Assembly: GCA_002224055.1 (NCBI GenBank)
Contig: AZLU01000046.1
Coordinates: 124,001-188,000 of the forward strand
DNA from: Pezizomycotina sp. ARF18
Taxonomy: Eukaryota > Ascomycota
DNA length: 64,000 bases
Direction of reading: 5' to 3'
Position numbers and translations under genes: made by a program
Part shown: one piece after another, positions 25,401 through 37,480 of the stretch
Layout: each line of letters begins with the position of its first letter
Numbering within the stretch: the first letter of the stretch is position 1
Notes under the pieces: model-generated
Database searches by the model: none
The model's input: only the letters and a program-made list of their open reading frames with translations
Told to the model about the DNA's origin: nothing

Positions 25401-28400
25401 TGTATTCGTACCCCTCCAAATAACAAGAATCGCGGTAACATCGGGGAGTCATACTTCTAGACAAACGACGAGTAAAGACTACCCCTAGAATAAAATAGAA
25501 GTCCTCGTATATAAATCCCCAAGCGAATGATAACCTAGCACGGCGGACAGTAAAGCACAATACATCCGATAACTTCTCCGATGCCCATCGCAGACCTGGA
25601 AATGGACCCAAATACCATATTCAGTTTTAGACGCCTGTATCACATCCTTACCCGCTTTTTATTATCTGTGCAGACAACAATACTGCTAAGTGAAAATTAT
25701 TGATAATCAGAAGGATAATCTGTCCATAGATTCTTAGAATACCTACTTTGTATTTGATAAAAGGCGTTTTTCGACAATACGATATAGTTAACCTGACCGC
25801 TGCTGGAACTGATAGGCGGTATCGGCATATGGTACGATGGCGTGATACCTATCCCCAGTGTCAAAACGTATATCTACGGGAGTACCAAAAACAGCATATT
25901 AAGACCTCTACGAAATCGATCGCCCTTTCGTTTTTATTCATAGATCAATCACAAATATCAGGGATTGCGACTGCTTGAACCAGTAGAACAAAAGATCGTC
26001 CAGAAAATTAGGAATTTTTGATAGTAAGAAGGACGGAAAATGAAAAATAACAGAGAAAAACTGCCTCGTTTTGCACTACGTATATTGACCCTTAAAGAAA
26101 TCGACTCATCGAGAGACTCATCATAGTCGGAGACTCTGAACAAAATTAAGGAAGAAAACTTTCCTTTTGCGGATATTAAAGGCAACGGTAGGTGGAGACG
26201 TCGAGAAAGCCATGAAGATATTACGCAATACTAAATGGGAAATGAGGTCTACCAAGAGATGTACAAAATTATGATAAATCTTGTGTTAACATGCCCAGAA
26301 GGTTCAAATTGTCACTATAGCACGCTAGAAGCTCTAAACTTGACTGCGGATGGTTAGTAGCAACGTATCGAAGAGAACGCAGGCAAAGAATCGAAAAGGA
26401 GGATATTATGACTGGTATCCACTAAGGAAACTCAATGCTCCGACAAATATCGCGAATATTTTACTACTCCCATCTGGCGAACGATACCCGCGCAAACTCA
26501 TTGATAGTAACGGCTTTAAGGTTACCACCTTAATAAAGAAAGAACCTTATATAGACACATTTCAGAGGAGACTATTTATCTCTTTTGTGATCCCATTTGT
26601 TCAGCGACACACAACCTACCGCGTCAATTCATTCGCAATAAAGAATATTAAATGTTCTCAAGACGCTTCCGTCCCGCATCGAACTTGTACAAAGTCTGAA
26701 GCGAAAAGTTAACCTGCATATTGCACAGTATTATAAACATGTGCTTCAACGAAACAATATATTGTTTAGGCTACGAGCAATTTTTAGTCTGCTAACATGG
26801 GTACCAGCTTAGTTATACCAACATCGCGAAACTGAAAAACCCGTATCCCCATTGATATTAGGGTCATCAGAGAAGTAATTAAATACCGCTAAAATATATC
26901 TCCTTTTTCATCCTCAAGCGCGATAAAACTACGTTTCCGACGAACGCAGTTCGAAGGAATAAATTCAACAGTAACATAGCTCGAATCATTCCTACTTCTC
27001 TACTCAAGTAGGGCAGTCAGACCAACTTCGTAACCATCTTGAATGTATCCAAGAGATAGGTGATATCGCTTGTTATACGGACTGGTTATAGCGTAATCGT
27101 GATAGGTAGAGACGATCAAGCTTCGTAAGAAGTCAAAGATCATATCATAATCGAAAACCGTTTTCTAAGCGAGATAAACGTCAAAAAAAGGGGGGGTGGG
27201 GTGGGGGAAGAAAGGCGTACGGCCTGGGACAGATCTCATATGACGAAGGAGGGACAGATCCCTGATAACTTGAATCGGAGCGGTACGCGCGGCCGGTCTA
27301 ATATTTTACCTACTATATCGAACGCAATATTCAAGATGTCAAGAGTATCGAAACAATAACGAAACCGTGGAAGAAGCACGTAAATCCTTTGCCTTCAGCT
27401 TTCGTTGCGGAGCATAATTTGATTGCGGTAGAGCATGTTGTGGCGAATACCCTCAGATATACAGAAAACCCGAACACAAAAGTTAAGTGAAAAAGAATCT
27501 ACAGATAGAAATTCTATAATTCATGCGCATCAGTATGAATCCATACTATGCAATCAAGAGCTCGGCGTCATAATGATCACTTTCGTACATTCTAGATTCA
27601 CTGATCGAGAATTATGTTCCGTTCGCCCCGACGCCTCGGCAAGTTTGAGATCTCGGTCAAGGCCCGGTTCTTTTAAATCTCGCCTAGCGAACCTCGTTCC
27701 TTTCAAGACTAGACTTTTCTCTTCTGTTACACTGGAGTATTTAACGAGCTCCCTCGGCATCCCGCAAGGGTCCAAAATTTCCAGTAAAGATGCTCCACGC
27801 ATATGCCCCACGCATATGCAATGTACCATTTCCCGTTACACGCGAATATGGACCCAGAACTAGAATCCATAAACACCATTCGTTCGGTCTGCGCGCCGCG
27901 CCAAGGGAAGGATAAACTGTGTATGACGATGGAGCTCTTGGAGTAAACCCTGTTCGTGTGACTGTACGACCGCACTCGCCTCTGGACCGGTCGTGTGGGA
28001 CAAGACATCGTATAGATTTTTGGTAGAAAAGGTTTCTTTTGCAGATGTCTAGGTCATACTGACGGGGCATCGTGAATTGCATATCATATTGACTTACACA
28101 AAGAGGCTTTTCCCGATACGCCAATGAAATTATATAATCACTTTATCAGATAGGATTCAAGATAATGTATAAGTTATTCATGTGAATCCCGTGTATCCGT
28201 TTTCCACCCCAGCATTTTATACGAGGAGTGCGTTACAATGGGTAAGCAGTCATAAAAAACAACACTAAGCTAGAAAATCACAACAAACCGGCATGGGTAT
28301 ATTAAGTGGATATCAAAAACGATCCATGCCGGGCTCATGGGGTTAAATTTCGCCGAATTCAAATAGCCTCGATAAATGAGAATGTGCCGATTAGCCGCTG

Positions 28401-28690
28401 TAGTATCTTTCCGACCGCGGCCAAGCTAAATGACGGCTATTCCGGCGAAGGAGAAAACCAGATACTGCGAAAGGGTTATCGGTCAGGAATCTCATGACAA
28501 TCGGCATTAGAAAACGCCGAACGTGTAAGGATCGGATGTTGACAAACACCGACCAGGGGATAAATCTCGCTCCGCGGAAAAGGGCATCATACGGCAAAGC
28601 CGATATTATTGTAGCTCACAAACCAAGTTCAGATAATGCAAACGGATAAACAGCATTGTGAGAAGGAAAAGTAAATGTGGAGTAACACCT
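22401..28690. other. Six-kb gene-free block
   Basis: No gene can be supported on either strand. Open frames are short, stop-rich and mutually overlapping, and no splice-linked exon series or protein family appears. It nearly lacks the poly-A/T runs that punctuate the rest of the window; an isolated T8 near 24,713 and a G-rich purine tract at 27,186-27,210 are exceptions. CpG is not visibly depleted. An old, thoroughly decayed repeat is the simplest reading, but nothing identifiable remains. Confidence 0.5.
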
Positions 28691-28960
28691 CCAGTATATT
28701 AAATGATTTTTGACTATTGTAAAAATGATGAGTATATCAGTGAATGAGATACTTTAGTAATGAGAAATAGGTTACAATTGGTTTCATGATGTTGTGTTTG
28801 GTGAGAGGTGTGGAAGTCCTTGGTGTGGAGTAGTATGATGTTCGTTATGAGGTATTTTGTATAGGTACGTAGAAGGACAATGTGGTAAGAAGGAAACTAA
28901 TAGGAAAACAGGTTGCCTTAAGTATAGCAGCAATGATGTTTGATAACAGTAGTATAACAG
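28691..28960. other. Strongly C-poor, G-rich strand segment
   Basis: From about 28,700 to 28,930 the plus strand has very few C (about a dozen in the 180 bases from 28,741) but many G (about 50), with G/T-rich runs such as GGTGTGGAGTAGTATGATG. The skew stops at both sides. No coding frame explains it. Confidence 0.6.
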
Positions 28961-29303
28961 TCATGCAGGAAGATGCCATCGAAATAACAAGACAAAAACT
29001 AGGAATCCAAGCACGCTAAGATACCAAAATATCGAAATGAAGGTACCAACTTGAACAAGAAAGAAAATGTGAGCCAAAAAAAAAAAAAGATAGGATCCCC
29101 CATGAAATCGTGTATAGTCAAAATATAGAATGCAGTTTTTTTTTTTTTTTGAACAAGAACAATGCAATCGTAACGAAGACTTTTTTGATAGACGATGGCT
29201 GTGATGCTCTGAAAGCGAACGTAAAACATATGGTGCGAGGTTGTAATCGGATAGTAAGGTCGAAAGAGTTTGAAAATAAGGCATTGCCTAATTTTTCACA
29301 TTT
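28961..29303. other. Short intergenic with A/T runs
   Basis: Downstream of the Cys-cluster gene on its strand. It holds an A12 run near 29,078 and a T13 run near 29,139, about 60 bases apart and inverted, so they could pair. No gene is seen. Confidence 0.4.
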
Positions 29304-29754
29304 TTAGAAATCTTCAAAAAGCTCGTCCTCCTGCTTGCAAGTCTGGCACTCGCCATTGTCGACCGCGACCCATTCCGGTACCGTTCGACAACCACTTTGC
29401 CGCACGTGCAGTCGTACGTATAATCCTCGACGCTGTGCTTAGGCGTCAGCCTGCAGTTAGCGAAGACTTTTTCGCGGATGTGAATGTGCGGGTAGCCCTG
29501 GTGAGCCAGCGGCGTCTCTAGCAGGTTGGTGGCGTGGGGAGGTGTCCCGCGGGGTCGTAGCTTATCCGAGCTTTCAGAGGTGGCGAAGAGGCCATAGAGC
29601 CCGATGTGTAGTCAGAAATGCTTGAGAGCGACCGTTCCGTGGTCATCGAGCGGGATTTCCCTTTCGATGCAAAGGATGATTTCCGTCTACTCGAAGGGAA
29701 GATTGAGGAAGCGATGTGGGCTATCCGGGAGGAGAAAGAATTTTGTACTGTCAT
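29304..29754 (-). CDS. Small Ser-rich protein with C-terminal Cys cluster
   Basis: Unrecognised protein of about 150 residues. The start MTVQNSFSSRIAHIASSIF leads into a Ser/Lys/Arg-rich N-terminal third (SSRRKSSFASKGKSRSM), then ARISYDPAGHLPTPPT. After a frame change near 29,530 it continues TNLLETPLAHQGYPHIHIRE, KVFANCRLTPKHSVEDYTYD and CTCGKVVVERYR. After a second change near 29,365 it ends WVAVDNGECQTCKQEDELFE, DF and stop. The C-x-C and C-x2-C pairs and nearby His residues could bind zinc. The compact C-terminal domain reads like a conserved small fungal protein, while the Ser-rich part looks disordered. The changes match the single-base losses elsewhere, so the gene is probably intact. 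Confidence 0.6.
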
Positions 29755-32700
29755 GGTTGTGAAAGTATTTGACGGGTGTATGATGAAACTTTTAGTTGAT
29801 ATCGATATATCGACGCGGGTAAAAGATGGTAGACTGATGTGTCTTTTATATATTTTCCTAACCAAACAACAATCTTGAAAAGCTTGTTTTAAGTTCTGGA
29901 AAGGGGAATCTGTCAATCCGTCAGCTCCCGAAACATGTGAGTAAAAAAAAAACCCATTAAGAGTCAATTGCGAAAGGCTCGAGAGGGAAAAAGGATCAAG
30001 ACGGTGCATAATAACGACATAAAGTAATAAAGGAAGGGAACATATGAGATAGATGGAGGGTTTCTTACCAGCGCAAGAGAGATAATAAGAATCAATATAA
30101 GATGCAGTAAAAGGCTGAACTGCGGGTTTATTTCGTGGCTGTCGTCTGCTCTTTTGAAAGTATACTTGTTCGATCTGGATTCGGGCGAAGTGGAGTATTT
30201 ATACTGTCCCAGCCCTCATGTGAAGCGAAATGCTAAAAAAGAAAGAAAGAAAAAAAGAAGAAAGAAAGAAAGAAAGAAAAGAAAGAAAGAAAAGAGTCGG
30301 ATGGAGGACTGTGTCTGATCCGTAAAGCACCAGGAATCATGTGCGTCTGATCTGCAGCAGAGTAAACCGCCCAAAATTCCATAGGGAAATGGACGAAGAG
30401 ATAAGAGACAGAAAAAAAACAAAGGAAAAGGAGAAGGAAAAAAAGCAAAGAAAAGCCCGTCTACATGCAATAGACAACTAGGGTGGAGATTACTTCGGGA
30501 ATATCTGGTTTTAGGTGGATTTGCGGATCTCCTGTACCAATGGAAACGCTCCAGAAGTCCATGTGTCAGTTGGCCTCGTGCTCTCCTACTTTTTCTTTTT
30601 GGTGCGTAATTTCGTGCTCTGAGGCTGTACCTTATAGGCGGTTACGCCGTTTTACGAAGCAAAAAAAGCACCCTTTTTGCGATGGCGAAAGCTATGCATA
30701 GGACTAGCCCGATACGCACCGCAGTTACGTGTGGTTGGCTAGACAGGTATTGCTATCACGATCCAAGAAGGTATCCTTTTTTGGTGTAATTCTTGAGAAA
30801 GACTGGACAGGATGGGGAGGTGAGCTCACGGAAAATCCCCGAGAACGAAATTTTAGGGGGGAAGAAAAGTTTCAAGGTTAGAAAATATAGTTGTATCTGC
30901 GCAGCTACCGACTGCATGACGTGCATGGCCCACAATTTTGATAGATTAGCACACCAGATTTTTGTAAATAGTTTGTATAAGAAGCCAATGGATTCACCAA
31001 GAAATACCAAGAAAAACCGTGAGCATGCATCCAAGAAAAGCACAAGAAAATCCCAAGAGTTCATACGCGAGTATATTCTCGGCATTGCTTCGAGGATGTT
31101 AGAAAGTCGAGGAAAGTTGTGTGATATTCCACTTGGCTTATTGGAAAGTCGATTTGGTATTGTCTAGGACAACCCAGGTATCGTTATTCTTCAGAGGCTT
31201 GCTAGATAGATCCTTGCTCCAGTATATGAGTTATTATTGCTTGATTAGTAGGACCCAGTTATAAATTTGGAATAAATACCGTACTTTTTCTTTCTGAGCC
31301 CCCATAGGGTTCCAATTCGTCGTCCATGACTCCATGCTGGTTCTCATGGGGCCCATGTCTTGTCTCATTTACATCATTGCGAGCGCCCCCTTGTCCATTA
31401 TCAGGGAAGATCTGCCGGGGCAAGGTATTATCATGCTTCCCTTCTTCGCAAATATTCGGGTCTTTTTTCGTCTTGTAGCTAAAGAGAGCTTGGTTATCTT
31501 GCTTGACTTCTCAATTTCATGAAATTTTTTCTTGTAGCATAAAGATCAGATCATTTCAACCATTCGAGCTTCTACTTTTGTAAGAGAAACTGGATAAGGC
31601 CGCATTAACGTTGAAGCTCATTCAGTAGGGTTTTTTGTTATCATCATTTTGTCCCCGGAGGAGAGAAGATCAAGTGAAATGGGGGACCACCGGAGACCGC
31701 CAAGCTGAACCCCTGTCCAAGGTGTGAGAAGGCGACAAATCGCAATGCTTTTCGGGGGAGGGGAGCTAGCAGGGGGAGACATTTCTTGGGGAACAAAAGT
31801 CCAACAAGCTTGACGATACACTGCCATGTAACAAAGACCGTACCGGACGCTTGTTAGTATTGGGGCTTGGAAGCGAACGCGCTCCAGAACGCAAGGCGTT
31901 ACCAATGATCGGGTTCGGAAAAACTCAGCCCTGTCTGCATTTTTGCCTCTTCTCGGCGCTTGTAGCACAATTTTATAAAAAACTCGCTTTTATATAGTAG
32001 TAATCCGATTGATCGAGAGAAAAAAACAAAACAATTTCGTGGGGAAAGCGAATGGCAGAAGATCTCCAATACGGTCGGCGTCCGAATTCCCTACCTAGGT
32101 TTCGCTCTTATAGGTCGAAAATGCAGCCTTATTATAGGTAACAAATATAGGCGGAGAGTTTATAATCGGACGTGCGAAGAAGGCGAGCACGATAATTTAT
32201 TGAACTTTTCCTTAGTGGATTATCATACCGTATTAAGAGAGTCCCCGACTTCTTGATGTACGCACCTCGTGCATACATGGTTTTTGCGCAAAAAACAGCA
32301 AGGGTATCAGAAATGTCGTGATCGCTGATAGCGATACAGGCAGAAACATCTTTGTTGCATTCTTCGTATCGATCTGTAACAGAAAAGAAAACAGAAGATT
32401 TAAAGAAAAGCTTGTAGTCTCGTCCTATTGAAACTGGATGGTGAAGAAGAGATAGACCGGTACCTTTTTTTTTTTTCTCGCTATCATGAGCTTCTTAGGG
32501 TAATGCAGAATCGCTTGGCCTCTTCGCGCCTGTCAGAGCGTAAAAAAAACAGAAGGTTAGAAAAGGCTCGGTAGTGTTTCCACTACCTTTTTTCGGACCG
32601 CCTATCGATACAGGCAGCGACCGACCGGTCGCTTCACACTCTAGGTTTTGTAATTGCTCATCTTTGTTTTGAAAGAAGTCGGGTTTTTTTTTTTGCTTCG

Positions 32701-34458
32701 GCGGCTTGCCGCATTTGCGCATGCGCCAATGCTTGGTAGAATGCAAGTTCGCCTACGAAGAATTGTACCCAATAATGATCAACTGCAGCTTGCAGTTGGA
32801 GACGAGAGAGTCGAGAAATCCTTCCGCAGCTCTGGGAATTCGAAAATAATAATATAAGAGGTTGGACATAGAAACCGGGAACGTGAGACCTGCGTGATCA
32901 AGAACAACCCCGGTCTTGACACTCTGCAATGCGTGACAACGAACGAATCTTGGGAGAAACAAAAAATGGCGTGAGTTCAGTCGAAATTCGGAGTAATGTA
33001 GGCTGGAGGGATCAGGGAAGGTAGCATCGTGAAGCTTGTAAGCTCGTTTAACGGTGATGCTCAATCGGAAGGAACCGGCTGCTGTACGGAATCCGCGATG
33101 TAGACATGCTTGTTCATTGCGTCGGCGCATGTGAGACTGCAAGAGGTCTACAGGCCTAGAGAGGAAAGGGCGCATACCGAGTATCACTCAATCTTGATTT
33201 TCAAGTTTTCCTTTCGAGTGCAATGTTACTGTAAACTTGCTGATGAATGCAAAGGAATGAGTCTAATTTTTTTTTTTTTAAACTGGCCTAAGAACAACGA
33301 TTACTGATGCATGTTCTCTTTTTACTTTCTTACGTGCTGAGCTTGTATATATCGCCAATAATCGAATTCTAAGTAAACAATAGCTGGAAGAGAAGCAGAA
33401 GAAAGGTTTAAATATGCATATACGAGGATAAACGTGAACGTCTTCAAAGCTAATGAACTGTCTTGAGTCAGTTGAACCAGTCTCTAAGATGCAACTGAAG
33501 TATCTTCAAAGTCGTAGTCAGATGTTAATTATAGCTTCAAGATATCATGAAACCTATACGCAACAATTTTATTCTAAACTAAGACTCAATAATATCTGTG
33601 ACAATGAGATATGGCAGATATGTATACATCTATATACTTAGTAGTCATCCGCTATGTCTGTTTGAACAATGCCGGTGAAAATATAAGTTCTTGTTTCGTG
33701 AAGGTGGTGAATTGACTACGTGTCAAAACTAGTTTAAATACTAATTAAACTAAATTATTCTTTGCATAAATGTAAACAAAAACCAGAGTAGAGTTACTGT
33801 TCTAAACTCGGTTCTGAATCTACGATCAGCTAATACAGTTCCTAGGTAATGCAATAGATCTCGATAAGTATATACCATGACTTGAATGTTTTCCCACAAA
33901 CAATGCAATATCAATAGAAATCTACAACGACGGTTATTAAGTCAAGATGACGCTGGATTGCTTAAGAATACCAGTACCTGAACTTTGCCTGTGCACTCAC
34001 TCTTTCTACATTCCATAGTTGGGGCTCTTTACACATGCCGGCACGGTTTTCTTTTTCTTCCTCGGCCTATCTCTGTTTATTTCACTTGATTATAATAGCT
34101 ATAGTAGAAGAATCTCTTCAAGATTCATATAACTAGTATCATATTATTCTATGCCATTATTTTTAATCTGAGGATTCTTATACCGCCTCAGAACAAAGTT
34201 GGTTTGCCTTGTGCTAAAGCTGTCGATGTAATCATTCGTCCCTCGACCTAACACTCACGACTTCGTCCAAATGTTGTATCATTTACCTCTTGAGCATCCC
34301 TAAACTCCCACTTAACCCCGATGTTCGCACTTCAGCTTCCACGCTGGTCCACGATCTCATTTATCTGCCGGATCGTTTCTCCTGAACCTCCTCAAACTTC
34401 CTCAAGTCCTCCACACCGCCCTCCAACCCTCCAGGGGCAACGAGCCGTCGCCTTCGCT
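29755..34458. other. Gene-poor stretch, no supported gene
   Basis: The first 400 bases are likely leader and promoter of the Cys-cluster gene. Beyond that, several 60-145-codon frames exist on both strands (for example minus 32,753-33,187 and plus 30,793-31,167), but none shows a family motif, splice support or clear codon bias. Texture is mixed, with poly-A/T runs near 32,468, 32,690 and 33,270 and an AT-rich segment at 33,360-34,260. Confidence 0.4.
30235..30295. repeat. Imperfect (GAAA)n purine microsatellite
   Basis: About 60 bases of GAAA and GAAAA units with two AAG interruptions. A second purine-rich patch lies at 30,410-30,450. Confidence 0.85.
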
Positions 34459-34716
34459 TTATGCATCAGAGTGTATAACACATTCCGGATATATTCCCCC
34501 AGGCGTCCTGGCTCTGTTGAGTTTAAGGTCGCGGGGCGGACGGACTTTTTCCAGCTCGTCTTGGAACTCGCGGCGGCGGTCGGAATCTTCGGCGGTCTTG
34601 CACACTATCGGCTTGAGTTTGTGTTTGTTCCAGTTCAAGACGTAATCTTCTACCATGGGCTTGAGGATATCGAGAGGCAGATTGGTGAGGTCTTTGTTTA
34701 CGTAGTCGTCTGACAT
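34459..34716 (-). CDS. Small acidic/basic protein, 85 residues, unknown
   Basis: The frame opens with MSDDYVNKDLTNLPLDILKP after a purine-rich leader, continues MVEDYVLNWNKHKLKPIVCK and DRRREFQDELEKVRPPRDLK, and stops after CVIHSDA. The first 65 residues have good coding composition and predicted helix-forming charge patterning (EFQDELEKV). The sequence after RTPGG is weaker. GC stays high to about 34,330, and another frame there reads EDLRKFEEVQEKRSGR, so the true protein may continue beyond a missing base. I do not recognise a family. Confidence 0.5.
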   Translation of the reverse strand: MSDDYVNKDLTNLPLDILKPMVEDYVLNWNKHKLKPIVCKTAEDSDRRREFQDELEKVRPPRDLKLNRARTPGGIYPECVIHSDA

Positions 34717-36238
34717 TGCTCTTTTTTTTCTTTTCTTATTTAATCTATATACTTAGGCATGTATGTTTATTTGAATTTTTTTTTAATTGAAACGAAAGCC
34801 TAATAATTGATGCTCGTTTGCGTTGGAAAAGCGAAAGGTATGGAGGGAGCGAAGGCCTGTATGTAGAAGAAAAAGATAATTCGCCTATGAAACGCGGACG
34901 GTGGGCAGGTATTGTGGGAATAAAGGATATGGAGCTTCCGAGAACAATGATTGCCGCTACGGGAGATTGAGTCTCAATATATAGAGAAGTCTACAATAGC
35001 TAGGAGGATTCCTACCGTTTCACCGGGTACCGTCACGTCGGTAGCTCTAAAGCTTAAGCTCTCGCTAACGGTGTTTCGCTAAACCCCACGCTTCCCCCAA
35101 CAGCTAAAGCCCAGCTAAGAGAAATATTTCCCGTTCAGCTGCAGGGCACACTTTTATTGCTAGATCCGGGATAGAACGGGTAGATCTTTCTTATACTCTG
35201 GGATCACAGGTTTATTGGATTGGGAAAAGATCCTGCAGATAACAGCCGGCCTCAGCTGTTTTTGATATAGCTCATCTACCCGACAATCTACCCCCAATTC
35301 GATGTGCATTCTGAGTTAACGTTTGCGGCACGCCGGCTTCTAACTTTTCTGCTATTCTGATGATATTTTTTTTTTAAATCTATTTTATCATTCCACAAAA
35401 AAAAAAAAAAAAAAAAAAAAAGAACTAGCTGAAGACGTTCGATCTTGCAGGAAAGATCGGATCCACTTTGTCCTAATCCCGGGTTTAGGTATTTGAATGT
35501 GTAGCTGAGTGTAGATATTTTTGTCTGGCTGAGCTTGAGCTTGGAGGCGCGGGCAAGCGGGGCAAGCGGGGGGCGTTTAGCGAAGACAACAAGCCAACTA
35601 CGCTACGGGCTCGACTCCCGGCTCATGGATCATCTATATATATATATACGGAGTACCCGGCATCCCTAATTTCTTTTGCTCCTCATCCTCCCTCCAAAGC
35701 AGCCCATCCGCTCTAAGTTCAGAAAAGCCAATTATCTTTTTTTTTTTTTTTTTTTTTTTTCTACGTTATATATTAGTTCACCCTTCCCTTTCGCTCTAAC
35801 ATCGATATCGGGTTTTTTTCATCCGAGGGTGGGAAAGGCTGTGGGAGAGTACGTGGAGGGGAGAACGATCAGGCAATTGAACGGGATTACGGAGCTGTAG
35901 TCGCGTTTTTATATGGTATTCAAAATATATACATCAAGGTTCAATGTAGCGAGAGGGAAAGGAAAGGGAAAGACCCAGAAGGCAATTATCCAATGTTTGG
36001 TGTACTAGTATACGTACAAGCTTCTTGAAAAGCTTTTTGGTTCTCCTGAACATGCCCTATGTACAAATTACCCGCTGTGTCGGTGCATTTTAGCTAAAAG
36101 CCCTAGACCTGTTAACGAAGAGCTTCGCTATCCTTCCTGCTATTAGTACTATCAGTGTAGTATTCAATCACAGCTGGAGGCAAAACTCCTAAATTCTCGA
36201 AGGTGTTATATCGAACCAAACCCAGTTTCCCATCCGAC
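34717..36238. other. Intergenic, no gene
   Basis: Promoter side of the 85-residue gene, then about 1.5 kb without a supported gene. It holds long runs (A26 at 35,397-35,422; T22 near 35,739-35,760), a TA tract at 35,634-35,648 and the tRNA-like fragment listed separately. Confidence 0.45.
35423..35650 (+). repeat. Possible tRNA-derived (SINE-like) fragment
   Basis: Between an A26 run and a TA microsatellite lies a GC-rich patch containing TTTAGCGAAG, similar to an A box, and GGGCTCGACTCCCGG about 30 bases later. The latter resembles a B box and folds as a T-arm (four pairs around a seven-base loop). A full cloverleaf cannot be drawn. It could be a tRNA relic, a SINE head or chance. Confidence 0.2.
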
Positions 36239-36241
36239 TTT

Positions 36242-36275
<34 letters not shown>
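36239..36275. repeat. T10-A27 run
   Basis: Ten T followed directly by 27 A, a perfect self-complementary junction at its centre. A similar T23-A12 junction lies at 52,446-52,480 in the satellite, and A11-T10 lies in gnd1 intron 1. Confidence 0.9.
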
Positions 36276-37480
36276 TTGGTGTCTTGAATATTTACCTATT
36301 GTACGTAATGAGAGAATTACTGTGCGCTAATATAAATATATTACCTACTTCGTATGGCCTTGAGACAGATATATCATCCATTAATATTATAATAAACATC
36401 GATAGTACCCGTTACTTATTAATTGCAGAGTAGAGACTTAAAATATATATTAAATTATAACTATCTTTCTTGAAAACCCTCCCGTTAAAACGGAGAAACA
36501 ATACTTTACTTTACTTACATTTAGATTTAAAAAGAAAAGGACTTATTACAAATGAAGTACTTGGATAATGGCGTATAAAGAAAGAGAAAGAAAGAATATA
36601 CGAATAAAGAAGGAAGAATCTTACGAAAGAGAAACAGAAGAAAGGAGATAAGTATGAGTTTTTTGTGGTTAATAGAAAACAGCGCTAAAACTACGATCTG
36701 TACTGCTGAATATCAAAGAAAAGAAAAAGAGAAGAGATGCAGTAGTGCGGATTGAAAGAAAATAAGATAAGTAGATTCGATGTTAAGAAACGAAGCAGGA
36801 AAAAGTTAACAAAGTAAACCACCATGACTAAAGGAAAGAAAGGAGTGGAAAGAAACAAAAAAAAAAAGTTGATACAAAGTAAAGCAGAATCATCGCGTGG
36901 ACGAAAAACTCTTGAACGGAGAGATATAAAATGTTGTGGTCCATCGCGCCCTGTTTTTGTTACCCTTTGCTTCCTTCTAGTTATGTAAATAAAATCTGGC
37001 GACAATATTTTTTCGTTTTTTTTGTAAATTTTCAGTCTTGTATAGTTTGATGTAAAAGAAAGCGCCGTTGTGTTTTCCCCAAAAAACAGAACAGACAAAC
37101 GAGGAACAAAGTAGCAAATATTAATAATGAAGTTAATAAAAAAAGATGTATGTGTAATGTTCCATCGACCGTCCCTTCAAGTATTCTTCCCCGGTTCTTA
37201 ATGAAGGCATTGATAAAAACGTTCTTCTCTTCTCTTTTATGCCCTTCGTATCTCTTAAATACGTTATCTCCCATTCCTTATTGTTCTTTTTACCTTAATC
37301 ATATAATCCCTCCCCATTTTCTCACAAATTCAAACTCGGCTCCAAACAAACCTTCTTCGGCGGACTCCCCACTATACCCGCCGCCATATCCAACCCGTCC
37401 TCTCCGGCCCCAAGCAACGTATCCCATCCTCATCCCTCTGCCTCTTCTGACCCCTCAGCGAAAACGCGTTAGCAGTCGGA
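36276..37480. other. Purine-rich 3' flank of jhd1
   Basis: Downstream of jhd1 on its strand. The plus strand is A/G-rich at 36,530-36,900 (GAAAGAGAAAG blocks), so a minus-strand transcript would be pyrimidine-rich. Some of 37,300-37,480 could still encode the jhd1 C-terminus in another frame. No separate gene is seen. Confidence 0.45.

Noticed and set aside
25219-25611. 130-codon minus-strand frame
   Set aside because: No motif, no coding composition and no neighbouring exons.
27720-27800. GIPQGSK on the plus strand, like the GxPQGS motif of LINE reverse transcriptases
   Set aside because: Only this heptapeptide and a vague upstream resemblance are present. No YxDD box, endonuclease or poly-A end is visible, and a short motif can occur by chance.
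22401-28690. RIP-mutated repeat
   Set aside because: TpA looks common, but CpA and TpG are still frequent and CpG is not depleted. No repeat copy is available for comparison, and an index cannot be computed by eye.
32753-33187. 144-codon minus-strand frame
   Set aside because: The longest frame in that spacer, but composition is unlike the known genes and no family is recognisable.
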